A stretch of 64,000 bases of DNA, from the NCBI GenBank assembly GCA_047601665.1, contig JASGIT010000001.1:1364001-1428000 (forward strand). Direction: 5' to 3'. The notes beneath the pieces are model-generated. The model was not told the DNA's origin and made no database searches. It worked only from the letters and a program-made list of their open reading frames with translations. A program made the position numbers and the translations under genes. Origin of the DNA: JASGIT01 sp047601665 (GTDB lineage Bacteria; Pseudomonadota; Gammaproteobacteria; Burkholderiales; Burkholderiaceae_C). Below, piece after piece: positions 54,977 to 63,703 of the stretch; position 1 is the first letter of the stretch, and every line of letters starts with the position of its first letter.

Positions 54977-57355
54977 AAAATCCACCGTGGCCGAGAGCTG
55001 CACCGTGCGCGGCGCGCCCAGCCCGCCCGACAGGCCCGAGTCGCCCGAGCCCTGCCACGAGCCGCCCCAGTAGGCCTTGTTGGTCAGGTTGTCGATGCTG
55101 GCGCGCAGCACCACGGGCCGCCCGCCCATGCGCGTGGCGTAGCGCGCGCCCACGTCCAGCGTGGCGTAGGACGAGAGGGACAGGCGGTTGTCCGCCGTGG
55201 CGTAGCGCTGGCCCACGTGGTTGACGCGGCCCGTCAGCGTCAGGCCCTGCACGGCGGGCACGTCGTACTCGGCGCCCAGCCGCGCGATGAAGTGGGGCAC
55301 GCCAGTGGCCTGCTTGCCGTCGTTCAGGCCCTTGAGCTGCTTGCGCAGCGTGGCGTCGATGTACGACACGCCGCCCAGCACGCGCAGGCCGCGCTGCACT
55401 TCGCCGAACACGCTCACGTCCACGCCGCGGTTGCGCTGCTCGCCGCTGGCGGCGTAGAGGTTGGTGGCCGGGTCGGTGTAGGCGCTGGGCTTGGTGATCT
55501 GGTAGAGGCTGGCGGTGGCGGCCAGGCGCCCGAAGTCGTACTTGGCGCCCACCTCGTACTGCTTGGTTTTGAAGGGCGCGAGCGTCTCGTAGGCGTTGGC
55601 GGCGGTGGCCGGCGCGGCGCTGCCCTGGCTCAGGCCCTGGATGTAGCTGCCGTAGACCGACAGCCGCGGCGTGAGCTTGACCAGCAGCGCCGCCGAGGGC
55701 GAGAGCGCCGATTCGTCGTAGCCCACGGTGCCCGCGCCCGTGGTGGCGTTGATGCTGGTGGTCTTGACCTTCTGGTGGCGCGCGCCCAGCGTGAGCTGCA
55801 CGGTGTCGCCGAGGAAGGACATGCGGTCGGCCAGCGCCACGCTGTCCAGCTCGGTCCTGGAGGTCATCGGCACGCCGCTGGTGGAAAAGCCCGCCAGGTT
55901 GGGCTCGGCGCCGTAGTTGAGCGCGTAGATGTTGGTGCTGGCCGCGAACTGCTTGTTGACCACGCCGTATTCGCTCTGGTAGCCGGTGAAGGCCAGCGAC
56001 CAGGCGTGGTCCACCGCGCCCGTGCTGAACTTGCCGCGCACGCCCGCCTCGCCCGAATGCACCACCTGGTGGTAGTACTGGCGCACCAGCGCGGCGCTGA
56101 TGTCGCCCGCGTCGTTGAGCAGCGTGCTGCGGCTGATGAGCGCGTCGTAGCTGCTGTCGCGCCGCCCGTAGGCCGCGTAGGCCGTCACGTTGTCGGTGAT
56201 GTCCCATTCGGCGCGCGCCAGCGCCGTGTTGGCGGTGTTGATGTTGAAGAACCACGGCGCGGCCAGGTTGGTGCGGCCGTCGAACGGCGCGGGCAGCTGC
56301 GTGACGCCGGCGGCGATGGTGCTGATGCCGAAGTAGTCGATGCCGTCCATGCGCTCGCGCTGGCGGTAGATGTCCGCCGACACGCGCACGCGCTCGCCGC
56401 GCCAGTCCAGGCCCAGCGAGCCCAGCGCCATCTTGTGCTGCTGGTTGTCCACGGCCGTGTCGCCGTCGCGCACCACGCCGTTGAAGCGGATGCCGAACTG
56501 CTTGCGCTCGCCGAAGCGCCGGCCGATGTCGGCGTGCAGGCCGAACTGGCTGTCCGATTCATAGGTCGTCGTCAGCCGCGTCAGCGGCTCGTCGCCCGCG
56601 CGCTTGGGCACGATGTTGACGCTGCCGCCCACGCTGCCGCCGGGCGTCATGCCGCCCAGCATGGCGGACGGGCCCTTCTGGATCTCCACGCGCTCGGCCA
56701 TCTCGGTCGAGCCGCGCTGCATCGGCGCCATGCCGGCCAGGCCGTTGAAGGTGATGTCGGAGCCGGAGATGGAAAAGCCGCGCATCAGGAACGACTCCTG
56801 CAGGCCGCGCTTTTGCGCCACGTAAACCGAGGCGTCGGTGGCGGCGATCACGGCGCCGATGTCGGTGGCCTGCGTGTCGTTGATGAAATCCTCGGTGTAG
56901 GCGGCGGTGCTGAACGGCGTGTCCATGAAGTCCTGGTTGCCCAGCAGGCCCAGGCGCGCGCCGCGCGCCACCTGGCCGCCGGCATAGGCGTCGGGCAGGC
57001 CGTCGGCGCGCGCGGCCTGGGCGGTCACCGTCACCTCGCCCAGCGTGGCGGAGGGCGCGGCGCTTTCGACGACCAGCGTCGTGCCCTCGATGTGCGCGGA
57101 CAGGCCGCTGCCCTGCAGCAGCCGGCGCGCCGCGTCCTGCGCCGCCATGCTGCCGCGCACCGCGCCCGCCGGGCGCCCCTGCACCAGCGCGGGCGGCGCC
57201 AGCAGCTGCAGCCCGGCCTGCCGGGCAAGCTGGGCCAGCGCCGCGTCCAGCGGCTGGGCGGGGATGTCGAAAGAAGGGGTCTGCGCCCAGGCGGAGCCCG
57301 CCAGCGCCAGGACGGCGGCGGCGACAAGGTGGTGGCGCGTGCGATGGAAAGCCAT
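54974..57355 (-). CDS. TonB-dependent siderophore receptor with N-terminal signalling domain (FecA/FpvA type)
   Basis: 793 residues. Signal peptide ends AWAQT; STN domain at ~26-100 (SFDIPAQPLDAALAQLARQAGLQLL); plug with GFSISGSDITFNGLAGMAPMQRG and VEIQKGPSAMLGG; 22-strand barrel ending LSATVDF. It imports a ferric siderophore across the outer membrane and, via STN, signals to a FecR-type anti-sigma factor. It is divergent from the fecI/fecR pair next to it. The ATG at 57355 is chosen because it precedes a clear signal peptide; a longer frame has none. Confidence 0.93.
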   Translation of the reverse strand: MAFHRTRHHLVAAAVLALAGSAWAQTPSFDIPAQPLDAALAQLARQAGLQLLAPPALVQGRPAGAVRGSMAAQDAARRLLQGSGLSAHIEGTTLVVESAAPSATLGEVTVTAQAARADGLPDAYAGGQVARGARLGLLGNQDFMDTPFSTAAYTEDFINDTQATDIGAVIAATDASVYVAQKRGLQESFLMRGFSISGSDITFNGLAGMAPMQRGSTEMAERVEIQKGPSAMLGGMTPGGSVGGSVNIVPKRAGDEPLTRLTTTYESDSQFGLHADIGRRFGERKQFGIRFNGVVRDGDTAVDNQQHKMALGSLGLDWRGERVRVSADIYRQRERMDGIDYFGISTIAAGVTQLPAPFDGRTNLAAPWFFNINTANTALARAEWDITDNVTAYAAYGRRDSSYDALISRSTLLNDAGDISAALVRQYYHQVVHSGEAGVRGKFSTGAVDHAWSLAFTGYQSEYGVVNKQFAASTNIYALNYGAEPNLAGFSTSGVPMTSRTELDSVALADRMSFLGDTVQLTLGARHQKVKTTSINATTGAGTVGYDESALSPSAALLVKLTPRLSVYGSYIQGLSQGSAAPATAANAYETLAPFKTKQYEVGAKYDFGRLAATASLYQITKPSAYTDPATNLYAASGEQRNRGVDVSVFGEVQRGLRVLGGVSYIDATLRKQLKGLNDGKQATGVPHFIARLGAEYDVPAVQGLTLTGRVNHVGQRYATADNRLSLSSYATLDVGARYATRMGGRPVVLRASIDNLTNKAYWGGSWQGSGDSGLSGGLGAPRTVQLSATVDF

Positions 57356-57440
57356 GTGATCGATTCCTTGGAGGTCTGCCCCGGTTGATACGAACGGGCC
57401 GGGCATTTCCCTCATGCGCGCCGCGGCCATTTTTCGGCGA

Positions 57441-57480
57441 CTGCAAAAAACATAGCTGCTCGCGCTTGCTGCATCTGGGT
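57441..57480. repeat. intergenic repeat copy, degenerate
   Basis: ATAGCTGCTCGCGCTTGCTGCATCTGG: left arm with one change, right arm lost; between the receptor and the sigma factor genes. Confidence 0.6.
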
Positions 57481-57541
57481 TTTCTGGGTAAATGGCCATG
57501 ATTTCTCGGCCCGCGCCTGCCAACGGTAAAATTCAAGATGC

Positions 57542-57562
57542 AAATGGAAATTATTCTTGTTT
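57542..57562 (+). promoter_or_regulatory. Fur-box-like palindrome upstream of fecI-like gene 1
   Basis: AAATGGAAATTATTC then TTGTTT: about 16 of 21 positions agree with the AAATGATAATTATTATCATTT Fur consensus. A TAAAAT -10-like hexamer lies at 57527-57532. The ATG at 57492 is therefore inside the promoter, and the sigma gene should start further on. Confidence 0.65.
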
Positions 57563-57593
57563 CCATACCATTCCGACGCCACAGACCGCTCCC

Positions 57594-58118
57594 GTGCCCG
57601 CCACCCCTCTGCCCGCGCCTTCCGAAGTGCATACGCTGTACCGCGACCACCACGGCTGGCTGCTGGGGTGGCTGCGCGGGCGGCTGGGCAACGCCTTCGA
57701 CGCGGCCGACCTGGCGCACGACACCTACGTGCGCGTGCTGGCGCGCGGCCTGGCGCCGCCGCCCGAGTCGTCGCGGCGCTACCTGACGCAGATCGCCAAG
57801 GGCTTGGCGATCGACCTGCACCGCCGGCGCCAGCTGGAGGCCGCCTACCTGGAGACGGTGGCGCTGCTGGCGCCCAGCGAGGCGCCGTCCGAGGAGACCC
57901 GCGCGATGGTGGTGCAGGCGCTGGCCGAGCTGGACGCCCTGCTGCGGCGCCTGCCCGCCAAGCCCCGCCAGGCGCTGCTGCTGCACCGGCTCGACGGCCT
58001 GGGCTACCGCGAGATCGCGCAGCGGCTCGGCGTGTCGGTGTCGTCGGTCGAGAAATACATCGCCGCCGGGCTGCGCGCCTGCTACGCGCTGCGCTACCCC
58101 GACGGCGCGCCGCCATGA
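57594..58118 (+). CDS. ECF sigma factor, FecI type (1)
   Basis: 174 residues from a GTG start, MPATPLPAPSEVHTLYRDHHGWLLGWLRGRLGNAFDAADLAHDTYVRVLARG is region 2 and LPAKPRQALLLHRLDGLGYREIAQRLGVSVSSVEKYIAAGL region 4. It directs RNA polymerase to receptor gene promoters when released by its FecR partner. The 34 codons before GTG are open but contain the Fur-box-like site. ATGA overlap with fecR. Confidence 0.88.
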   Translation: MPATPLPAPSEVHTLYRDHHGWLLGWLRGRLGNAFDAADLAHDTYVRVLARGLAPPPESSRRYLTQIAKGLAIDLHRRRQLEAAYLETVALLAPSEAPSEETRAMVVQALAELDALLRRLPAKPRQALLLHRLDGLGYREIAQRLGVSVSSVEKYIAAGLRACYALRYPDGAPP

Positions 58119-59086
58119 GCGCCCACCCCGGCCCGCAGGCGGACGGCCCCATCGACGCCGCCATCGTGCGGCGCGCCAGCGCCTGGATGGCGCGGCTGTG
58201 GTCGCACGACGCCAGCGACGCCGACCGCGCCGCCTGCGCGGCCTGGCGCGCGGCGCACCCCGACCACGAGCGCGCCTGGAGCCGGCTGCAGGCGTTCGAG
58301 CGGCAGTTCGGCGCCGTGCCGCCGGCGGCACACGGGGTGCTGCGCGAGGCGCCGCCGTCCTCGCGCTGGCCTTCGCGCCGCGGCAGCCTGCGCCTCATCG
58401 CCGCCGCGGCCGTGTGCGGCGGGGCGGCCTATGGCGCGCGCCGCACCGACGCCTGGCAGCTGGCCCTGGCCGACTACGCGGCGGCCACCGGCCAGATACG
58501 CCCGCTGGAGCTGCCCGACGGCACGCGGCTGGTGATGGACACGGCCAGCGCCATCGACCTGCGCTACACCGCGCGGGAGCGCCGCATCGTGCTGCGCGCC
58601 GGGCGCATCCTGGTCACCACGGCCGCCGACCCCCGGCCGCTGCGGGTCGAATGCCCGCAGGGCACGGTGCGCGCGCTGGGCACGCGCTTCGCGGTGCGGC
58701 TGCAGCGGGAGGGGGCGCGCGTGGCCGTCTACCACGGCGCCGTCGAGGTGCGCGCCGGTGGCGCGGCGGCACTGCGCGTCGAGGCCGGCTGGCAGACCGG
58801 CTTCGCCGGGGACGCGATCGAGCCGGCCCGGCCCGCGCAGGAGGCGGACGCCGCCTGGACGCGCGGCCACCTGGTGGCCGAGCGTATGCGCGTGGCCGAC
58901 CTCGTGGCCGAACTGGCCCGCTACCGCCGCGGCATCCTGCGCTGCGACGACAGCGCGGCCGAGCTGCGCGTGACCGGCGTGTTCCCGCTGCTGGACACCG
59001 ACCGGGCGCTGGCCAATTTGGCGGCCGGCGTGCCGGTGCAGGTGCGCTACCGCACGCGGTACTGGGCCAGCGTGGCGGCGCTGTGA
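58115..59086 (+). CDS. FecR-type anti-sigma factor/transmembrane signal transducer (1)
   Basis: 323 residues. DUF4880-type N-terminus WMARLWSHDASDADRAACAAWRAAHPDHERAWSRLQ, a transmembrane segment (~90-108) and the periplasmic FecR domain (ELPDGTRLVMDTASAIDLRYTARERRIVLRAGRILV). It relays the receptor STN signal to the sigma factor. It starts inside the sigma gene stop and is followed by a receptor gene. Confidence 0.9.
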   Translation: MSAHPGPQADGPIDAAIVRRASAWMARLWSHDASDADRAACAAWRAAHPDHERAWSRLQAFERQFGAVPPAAHGVLREAPPSSRWPSRRGSLRLIAAAAVCGGAAYGARRTDAWQLALADYAAATGQIRPLELPDGTRLVMDTASAIDLRYTARERRIVLRAGRILVTTAADPRPLRVECPQGTVRALGTRFAVRLQREGARVAVYHGAVEVRAGGAAALRVEAGWQTGFAGDAIEPARPAQEADAAWTRGHLVAERMRVADLVAELARYRRGILRCDDSAAELRVTGVFPLLDTDRALANLAAGVPVQVRYRTRYWASVAAL

Positions 59087-59191
59087 GCATCGGCTGAAAA
59101 AATTTTTCGCCAGCGTTGAGGTTTTCGGCGTCTCGTTCGGAAAGCAGGGTGAAAGACCTCTTTTTTTCCGAGCCACAGGAGCCGATTCGCC

Positions 59192-61678
59192 ATGCCGCTG
59201 CGCCGTTCCCCGCCTTGCGAGGCGTCCACCGTTTCTCCACTGCCCGGGCTGCGCCCGCGCGCCACGGCCCGGGCCGTGCGGGCGGCGCTGCTGGCGGGCG
59301 CCGTCGCCGGCACGCTGCTGGCCGCCCTGCCGCTGCCCGCCGCTGCGCAGGGCGCGGCGGCGGCCGATGGCAGGCGCGCCTACCGGATTCCCGCCGGCAC
59401 GCTGGACCAGGCGCTCAGCCGCTTCGCCAGCGATGCCGGCGTGGAGCTGGCGGTGGATTCGGCGCTGACGCAGGGCAAAGCCAGCGCCGGGCTGTCGGGC
59501 CGCTACACGGTGGACGAAGGGCTGGCCCAGCTGGTGCAGGGGCAGGGGCTGCAGGTCATCCGCGGCGGCGGCGGCGCGTATTCGCTGCGCGCGGCGCCCG
59601 CCGCATCCGGCGCCGCGCCCGGCCAGGCCGCGGGCCAGCTGCCCACGGTGACCGTGGTGGCGGCGGGCGTGGCCGATGCGACCACCGAGGGCAGCGGCTC
59701 GTACCGCGCCGCCAGCGCCACCGTGGCCGGCCAGGCGGCGCTGGCGCTGCGGCAGATTCCGGGCTCGGTGTCGGTGCTCACGCGCCAGCGCATGGACGAC
59801 CAGAACGTCACCACCCTCCAGGGCGGGCTGCGCTACGTCACCGGCGTGCAGTCGGTGGACTATGGCGACAGCACCGCCTACTTCAAGGCGCGCGGCAACC
59901 TGCTCGGCATCGAGTTCGACGGCGTGCCCATCGTCAACGGCCTGCAGTACCAGCCGCAGTTCGACCTCGGCATGTACGACCGCGCCGAGGTGCTGCGCGG
60001 CCCGTCCAGCGTGACGGCCGACGGGGTGGGCGAGCCGGGCGGCACCGTCAACCTGGTGCGCAAGCGCCCGCAGGACCAGTTCCACGTGGCGTCGGAAACG
60101 CAGCTGGGCAGCTTCGGCAGCCTGCGCCAGATGGTCGACGTCACCGGGCCGCTGAACCAGGAGGGCACGGTGCGCGGCCGCGCCGTGGTGGTGGGCGGCG
60201 ACGGGCTGCAGTCGGTGCACGGCACGCGCAACAAGAACGGCATGATCTACGGCGCGCTGGACATCGACCTGTCGCCGCGCACCATGCTGTCGCTGTCGGC
60301 GGCGCACCAGGTGACGACGATCTCGGGGCTGGACTACGGCGCGCCCGGCGTGATGGACGGCACGCAGACCTCCCTCGTCGGGCGCGTGCCGGGCTCGTAT
60401 GCGCGCAATTTCAGCCCGGACTGGAACCACGCCTACACCGCGATGCAGGAGGCGAACATGCGCCTCGCGCATCGCTTCGACAACGGCTGGAAGTGGGACA
60501 CGACGGCCTTCTACCGCCATGCGCGGCTCGATTCCGAATACGCCTACGCGGGGCCGGGCGCGACGGACGGCGGCCTGTCGTACTACGGCGACCAGCGCCA
60601 GCACGCGGTGTTCGACTGGTTCGGCGCCGACACCCATGCCTCCGGCCCGGTGCGGGCCTTCGGCAGGACGCACACGCTGACGGTGGGCGCCAACTACTCC
60701 CGCCTGAGCGACACCCGGGACTCCGGCTTCGTGCCGGTGGATGGGCCCTACGACTCCGCCACCTACAGCCTCTACGACCCCGGCGCGGTGCCGCGCGTGG
60801 ACGTGCCCTTCACCGACGGCAGCAAGGACCGGCTGGAGCAGTACGGCCTGTACGCGCAGGCCCGGGTGCGCGTGGCGCAGCCGCTGACCCTGGTGCTGGG
60901 CGCGCGCGAGATGTTCCTGCAGGAGCGCTCGCAGCCGCAGCTGCCCGACGTGGGCGACTGGAGCACCACCGCCCGGCTCAGGCACCGCTTCCTGCCGTCG
61001 GCGGGCCTGGTCTGGGACGTGGCGCCGGGCGCGACGGCGTATGCGAGCTACTCCAGATTCCTGTCCGCGCAGACGGCCGGCACCTACACCGGCGCCCTGC
61101 TGCCGCCGCGCTCGGGCGACCAGTACGAAGTGGGCGTGAAGAACAGCTTCCTGGACGGGCGCCTGAGCACCACCGCGGCGCTGTTCCGCATCACCGACAA
61201 CCACCGCGCCATCGAGGACCCCGACCACCCCACCGGCAGCATCGCCGGCGGCCGGGTGCGCGACCAGGGCGCGGAGTTCGAGGTGGCCGGCAAGCCCGCG
61301 CCGAACTGGAACGTCTATGCCGGCTACACCTACCTGAACGTGCGCTACGACGCCGACACGCCGAACCTGACCGAGGGCACCGACCCGAGGCACCTGCTCA
61401 AGCTGTGGACGAACTACCGCTTCACCGAAGGCTGGCTGCGGGACCTGAGCGTGGGCGGCGGCATGTTCGCGCAAAGCGCCGTCTCGCGCGGCGTGCCGCA
61501 GGGCGGCTACGCGGTCTTCAGCGCCCAGGTGGGCTACCGCATCGACCCGCGCTGGGAGGTGGCGCTGCAGATCAACAACCTGTTCGACCGCGGCTACTAC
61601 ATCCGCCCGCCGGGCAACTTCTTCAGCGTGTTCGGCGACCGGCGCAACGCCCTGCTGACGCTGCGCTACCGCATGTGA
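59192..61678 (+). CDS. TonB-dependent siderophore receptor with signalling domain (2)
   Basis: 828 residues. A long basic N-terminus precedes a signal segment (LLAGAVAGTLLAALPLPAAAQG). The STN domain (~60-130, RIPAGTLDQALSRFASDAGVEL) and plug (IPGSVSVLTRQRMDDQNVTTLQGGLRY, GPSSVTADGVGEPGGTVNLVRKRPQ) follow, and the barrel closes with LTLRYRM. Probably imports a ferric siderophore and is controlled by the FecI/FecR unit just before it. The adjacent minus-strand 1215-residue frame is only a shadow. Confidence 0.93.
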   Translation: MPLRRSPPCEASTVSPLPGLRPRATARAVRAALLAGAVAGTLLAALPLPAAAQGAAAADGRRAYRIPAGTLDQALSRFASDAGVELAVDSALTQGKASAGLSGRYTVDEGLAQLVQGQGLQVIRGGGGAYSLRAAPAASGAAPGQAAGQLPTVTVVAAGVADATTEGSGSYRAASATVAGQAALALRQIPGSVSVLTRQRMDDQNVTTLQGGLRYVTGVQSVDYGDSTAYFKARGNLLGIEFDGVPIVNGLQYQPQFDLGMYDRAEVLRGPSSVTADGVGEPGGTVNLVRKRPQDQFHVASETQLGSFGSLRQMVDVTGPLNQEGTVRGRAVVVGGDGLQSVHGTRNKNGMIYGALDIDLSPRTMLSLSAAHQVTTISGLDYGAPGVMDGTQTSLVGRVPGSYARNFSPDWNHAYTAMQEANMRLAHRFDNGWKWDTTAFYRHARLDSEYAYAGPGATDGGLSYYGDQRQHAVFDWFGADTHASGPVRAFGRTHTLTVGANYSRLSDTRDSGFVPVDGPYDSATYSLYDPGAVPRVDVPFTDGSKDRLEQYGLYAQARVRVAQPLTLVLGAREMFLQERSQPQLPDVGDWSTTARLRHRFLPSAGLVWDVAPGATAYASYSRFLSAQTAGTYTGALLPPRSGDQYEVGVKNSFLDGRLSTTAALFRITDNHRAIEDPDHPTGSIAGGRVRDQGAEFEVAGKPAPNWNVYAGYTYLNVRYDADTPNLTEGTDPRHLLKLWTNYRFTEGWLRDLSVGGGMFAQSAVSRGVPQGGYAVFSAQVGYRIDPRWEVALQINNLFDRGYYIRPPGNFFSVFGDRRNALLTLRYRM

Positions 61679-61688
61679 CGGCCGCGCC

Positions 61689-62831
61689 ATGCGTCTTGAT
61701 CGCTGGAACGCCTGGCACCAGTGGAGCAGCCTGGCGTGCACCGCCTTCCTGCTGCTCGTGTGCCTGACGGGGCTGCCGCTGGTGTTCTCCGACGAGATCG
61801 AACACTGGCTGGAGCCCCATGCCTACGCCCGGCTGCCGCCCGATGCGCCGCGCGCCGACCTGGACCGCCTGGTGGCCACGGGCCGCCGCATGTACCCGGG
61901 CGAGGCCGTCTCCTCGCTGTTCATCGACGACGAGGAGCCGCAGGTCTACCTGTGGATGGCGCCGTCGCTCGCGGCGCTGGCGGCCGACCCGCGGCTGCAG
62001 CATTTCATCCGCTTCGACGCCCGCACCGCCGAGGTGCTGGAGGCCTCGCGCCCCCGGGGGCAGCGGCGCGGCTTCATGGAGGTGGTGCGCGCGCTGCACA
62101 CCGACCTGTTCGCGCGCCTGCCCGGCGAGCTGTTCCTGGGCCTGATGGCGCTGCTGTTCGTGGTCTCCCTCGTCTCCGGCGCGGTGCTGTACGGGCCGTT
62201 CATGAAGAAGCTGGATTTCGGCACCGTGCGCGCCGGGCGCGGGCGGCGCCTGAAATGGCTGGACCTGCACAACCTGCTGGGCATCGCCACGCTGGCCTGG
62301 GCCTGCGTGGTGGGCGCCACGGGGCTGATGAACGAGCTGGCCACGCCGCTGTTCGCGTTGTGGCAGCAGACCGACGTGAAGGCGGTGCTGGCGCCCTGGC
62401 AGGGCCGCGCCGCGCCGTCGCCCGCCGAACTGGGCCCGGCCCAGGCCGCCTACGACACCGCCCGCCGCGCGCTGCCGGACATGCGCATCACCGGCATCAC
62501 CTACCCTGGCGAGGGCGAGCGCAGCCCCTACCACTACCTGCTGTGGGCGCGCGGCGATACGGCCCTGACCTCGCGCCTGTTCACCCCGGTGCTGGTCGAT
62601 GCCCGCAGCGGCGCGCTGGCCGCCGTGGTGCGGATGCCCTGGTACCTGCGCGCGCTGGAAGTCTCGCGCCCGCTGCACTTCGGCGACTACGGCGGGCTGC
62701 CGCTGAAGATGCTGTGGGCGCTGCTCGACCTCATCACCATCGCGGTGCTGGGCAGCGGCCTGTACCTGTGGCTGGCGCGGCGCAGGTCGCACGCCCGGCG
62801 GCTGCGGCACCTGCGGGAGGGCCGCCCATGA
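61689..62831 (+). CDS. PepSY-associated TM domain protein (2)
   Basis: 380 residues. MRLDRWNAWHQWSSLACTAFLLLVCLTGLPLVFSDEIEHWL is the first PepSY_TM segment; LKWLDLHNLLGIATLAWACVVGATGLMNEL and LLDLITIAVLGSGLYLWLARR are others. Several histidines in the helices suggest haem or iron reduction. Starts 11 bases after the receptor; overlaps the next ORF by four bases. Confidence 0.87.
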   Translation: MRLDRWNAWHQWSSLACTAFLLLVCLTGLPLVFSDEIEHWLEPHAYARLPPDAPRADLDRLVATGRRMYPGEAVSSLFIDDEEPQVYLWMAPSLAALAADPRLQHFIRFDARTAEVLEASRPRGQRRGFMEVVRALHTDLFARLPGELFLGLMALLFVVSLVSGAVLYGPFMKKLDFGTVRAGRGRRLKWLDLHNLLGIATLAWACVVGATGLMNELATPLFALWQQTDVKAVLAPWQGRAAPSPAELGPAQAAYDTARRALPDMRITGITYPGEGERSPYHYLLWARGDTALTSRLFTPVLVDARSGALAAVVRMPWYLRALEVSRPLHFGDYGGLPLKMLWALLDLITIAVLGSGLYLWLARRRSHARRLRHLREGRP

Positions 62832-63010
62832 CCCCCCCGGCCCCGCGCCGCGTCTGGGCGGTGCCCGCCGCGCTGGCGCTGCTGACGATCTTCGGCCTGC
62901 TGGCGGCGCTGCTGGGCACGGGGCCGTGGCGCGTGCTGGCCTGGGGCGCGCTGGCCGGGCCCGTGGCCGTCTCGGCGTACTGTGCCGTGCGTCCGGCGCG
63001 GAAGGAATGA
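62828..63010 (+). CDS. small membrane protein of the iron cluster
   Basis: 60 residues with two hydrophobic stretches (VPAALALLTIFGLLAALLG, VLAWGALAGPVAVSAYCAV). No family recognised; ATGA overlap with the PepSY gene suggests the same operon. It may play a role like DUF3649/DUF3325 in the sister cluster. Confidence 0.65.
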   Translation: MTPPAPRRVWAVPAALALLTIFGLLAALLGTGPWRVLAWGALAGPVAVSAYCAVRPARKE

Positions 63011-63068
63011 TCTTCAAAAACGATAGCTGCTAGCGCTTGCTGCATAAGCGCCAGGGCCGTTTTTGGCT
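63011..63068. repeat. intergenic inverted repeat copy
   Basis: ATAGCTGCTAGCGCTT GCTGCAT AAGCGCCAGGGCC, two arms with small changes, before the second sigma factor gene. Confidence 0.8.
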
Positions 63069-63135
63069 CGAAATCATCGCCGGCAACGGCCATGATTTCC
63101 CGGCCCGTGCAGGCCGGCGGTAAAATTCGAGATGC

Positions 63136-63156
63136 AAATGGAAATTATTCTTGTTT
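63136..63156 (+). promoter_or_regulatory. Fur-box-like palindrome upstream of fecI-like gene 2
   Basis: Identical 21 bases to the site before fecI 1 (57542-57562), in a copied upstream region with the same CGGTAAAATTC run. Confidence 0.65.
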
Positions 63157-63187
63157 CCATGCCATCCTGAAGCCACCGACCGCTCCC

Positions 63188-63703
63188 GTGCCCGCCGCCC
63201 CCTTCCCCGCGCCTTCCGAAGTGCATGTCCTGTACCGCGACCACCACGGCTGGTTGCGGGGCTGGCTGCGCAAGCGGCTGGGCAATGCCTGCGACGCGGC
63301 GGACCTGGCGCAGGACACCTTCGTGCGCGTGCTCACGCGCGAACGTTCGCAAGGGGCGCCGCAGGAGCTGCACAATCCGCGCGCCTTCCTGGGCACCATC
63401 GCGCACGGGCTGATGGTGAACCTGCTGCGCCGCCGCGACCTGGAGGCCGCCTACCTCGAAGCGCTGGCCTGCCAGGGGCCGGGGCACGCGCCGTCGCCCG
63501 AGGCGCACGCGCTGGCCCTGGAGGCGCTGATGGAGATCGACGCCATGCTGGACGGCCTGCCCGCCAAGGTGCGCCAGGCGTTCCTGCTGGTGCAGATGGA
63601 AGGGCTGGCACATGCCGAGGTGGCCGCGCGGCTGGGGGTTTCCGTCAGCTCCGTGCGCCAGTACCTTGCCCGGGCCATGCAGAACTGCCTGAAGCTGGCA
63701 TGA
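63188..63703 (+). CDS. ECF sigma factor, FecI type (2)
   Basis: 171 residues from GTG, MPAAPFPAPSEVHVLYRDHHGWLRGWLRKRLGNACDAADLAQDTFVRVLTRE. Region 4 is GLPAKVRQAFLLVQMEGLAHAEVAARLGVSVSSVRQYLARAM. Its N-terminus and 5' region are nearly the same as in fecI 1, though the rest is clearly diverged, so it is a paralogue. Shares the promoter architecture. Overlaps the next gene by four bases. Confidence 0.88.
   Translation: MPAAPFPAPSEVHVLYRDHHGWLRGWLRKRLGNACDAADLAQDTFVRVLTRERSQGAPQELHNPRAFLGTIAHGLMVNLLRRRDLEAAYLEALACQGPGHAPSPEAHALALEALMEIDAMLDGLPAKVRQAFLLVQMEGLAHAEVAARLGVSVSSVRQYLARAMQNCLKLA

Noticed and set aside
54182..57388. Plus-strand open frame of 1068 codons opposite receptor 1
   Set aside because: The opposite strand encodes a full TonB receptor and DUF4198 protein with clear motifs; this frame has none.
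57492..57593. ATG start for fecI 1 at 57492
   Set aside because: The Fur-box-like site and a -10-like hexamer lie downstream of it, so translation most likely begins at the GTG at 57594.
58094..61741. Very long open frame on the minus strand (1215 codons) across fecR and receptor 2
   Set aside because: It is a high-GC shadow of the plus-strand receptor and fecR genes, with Ala/Arg/His-rich low-complexity translation and no recognisable domain.
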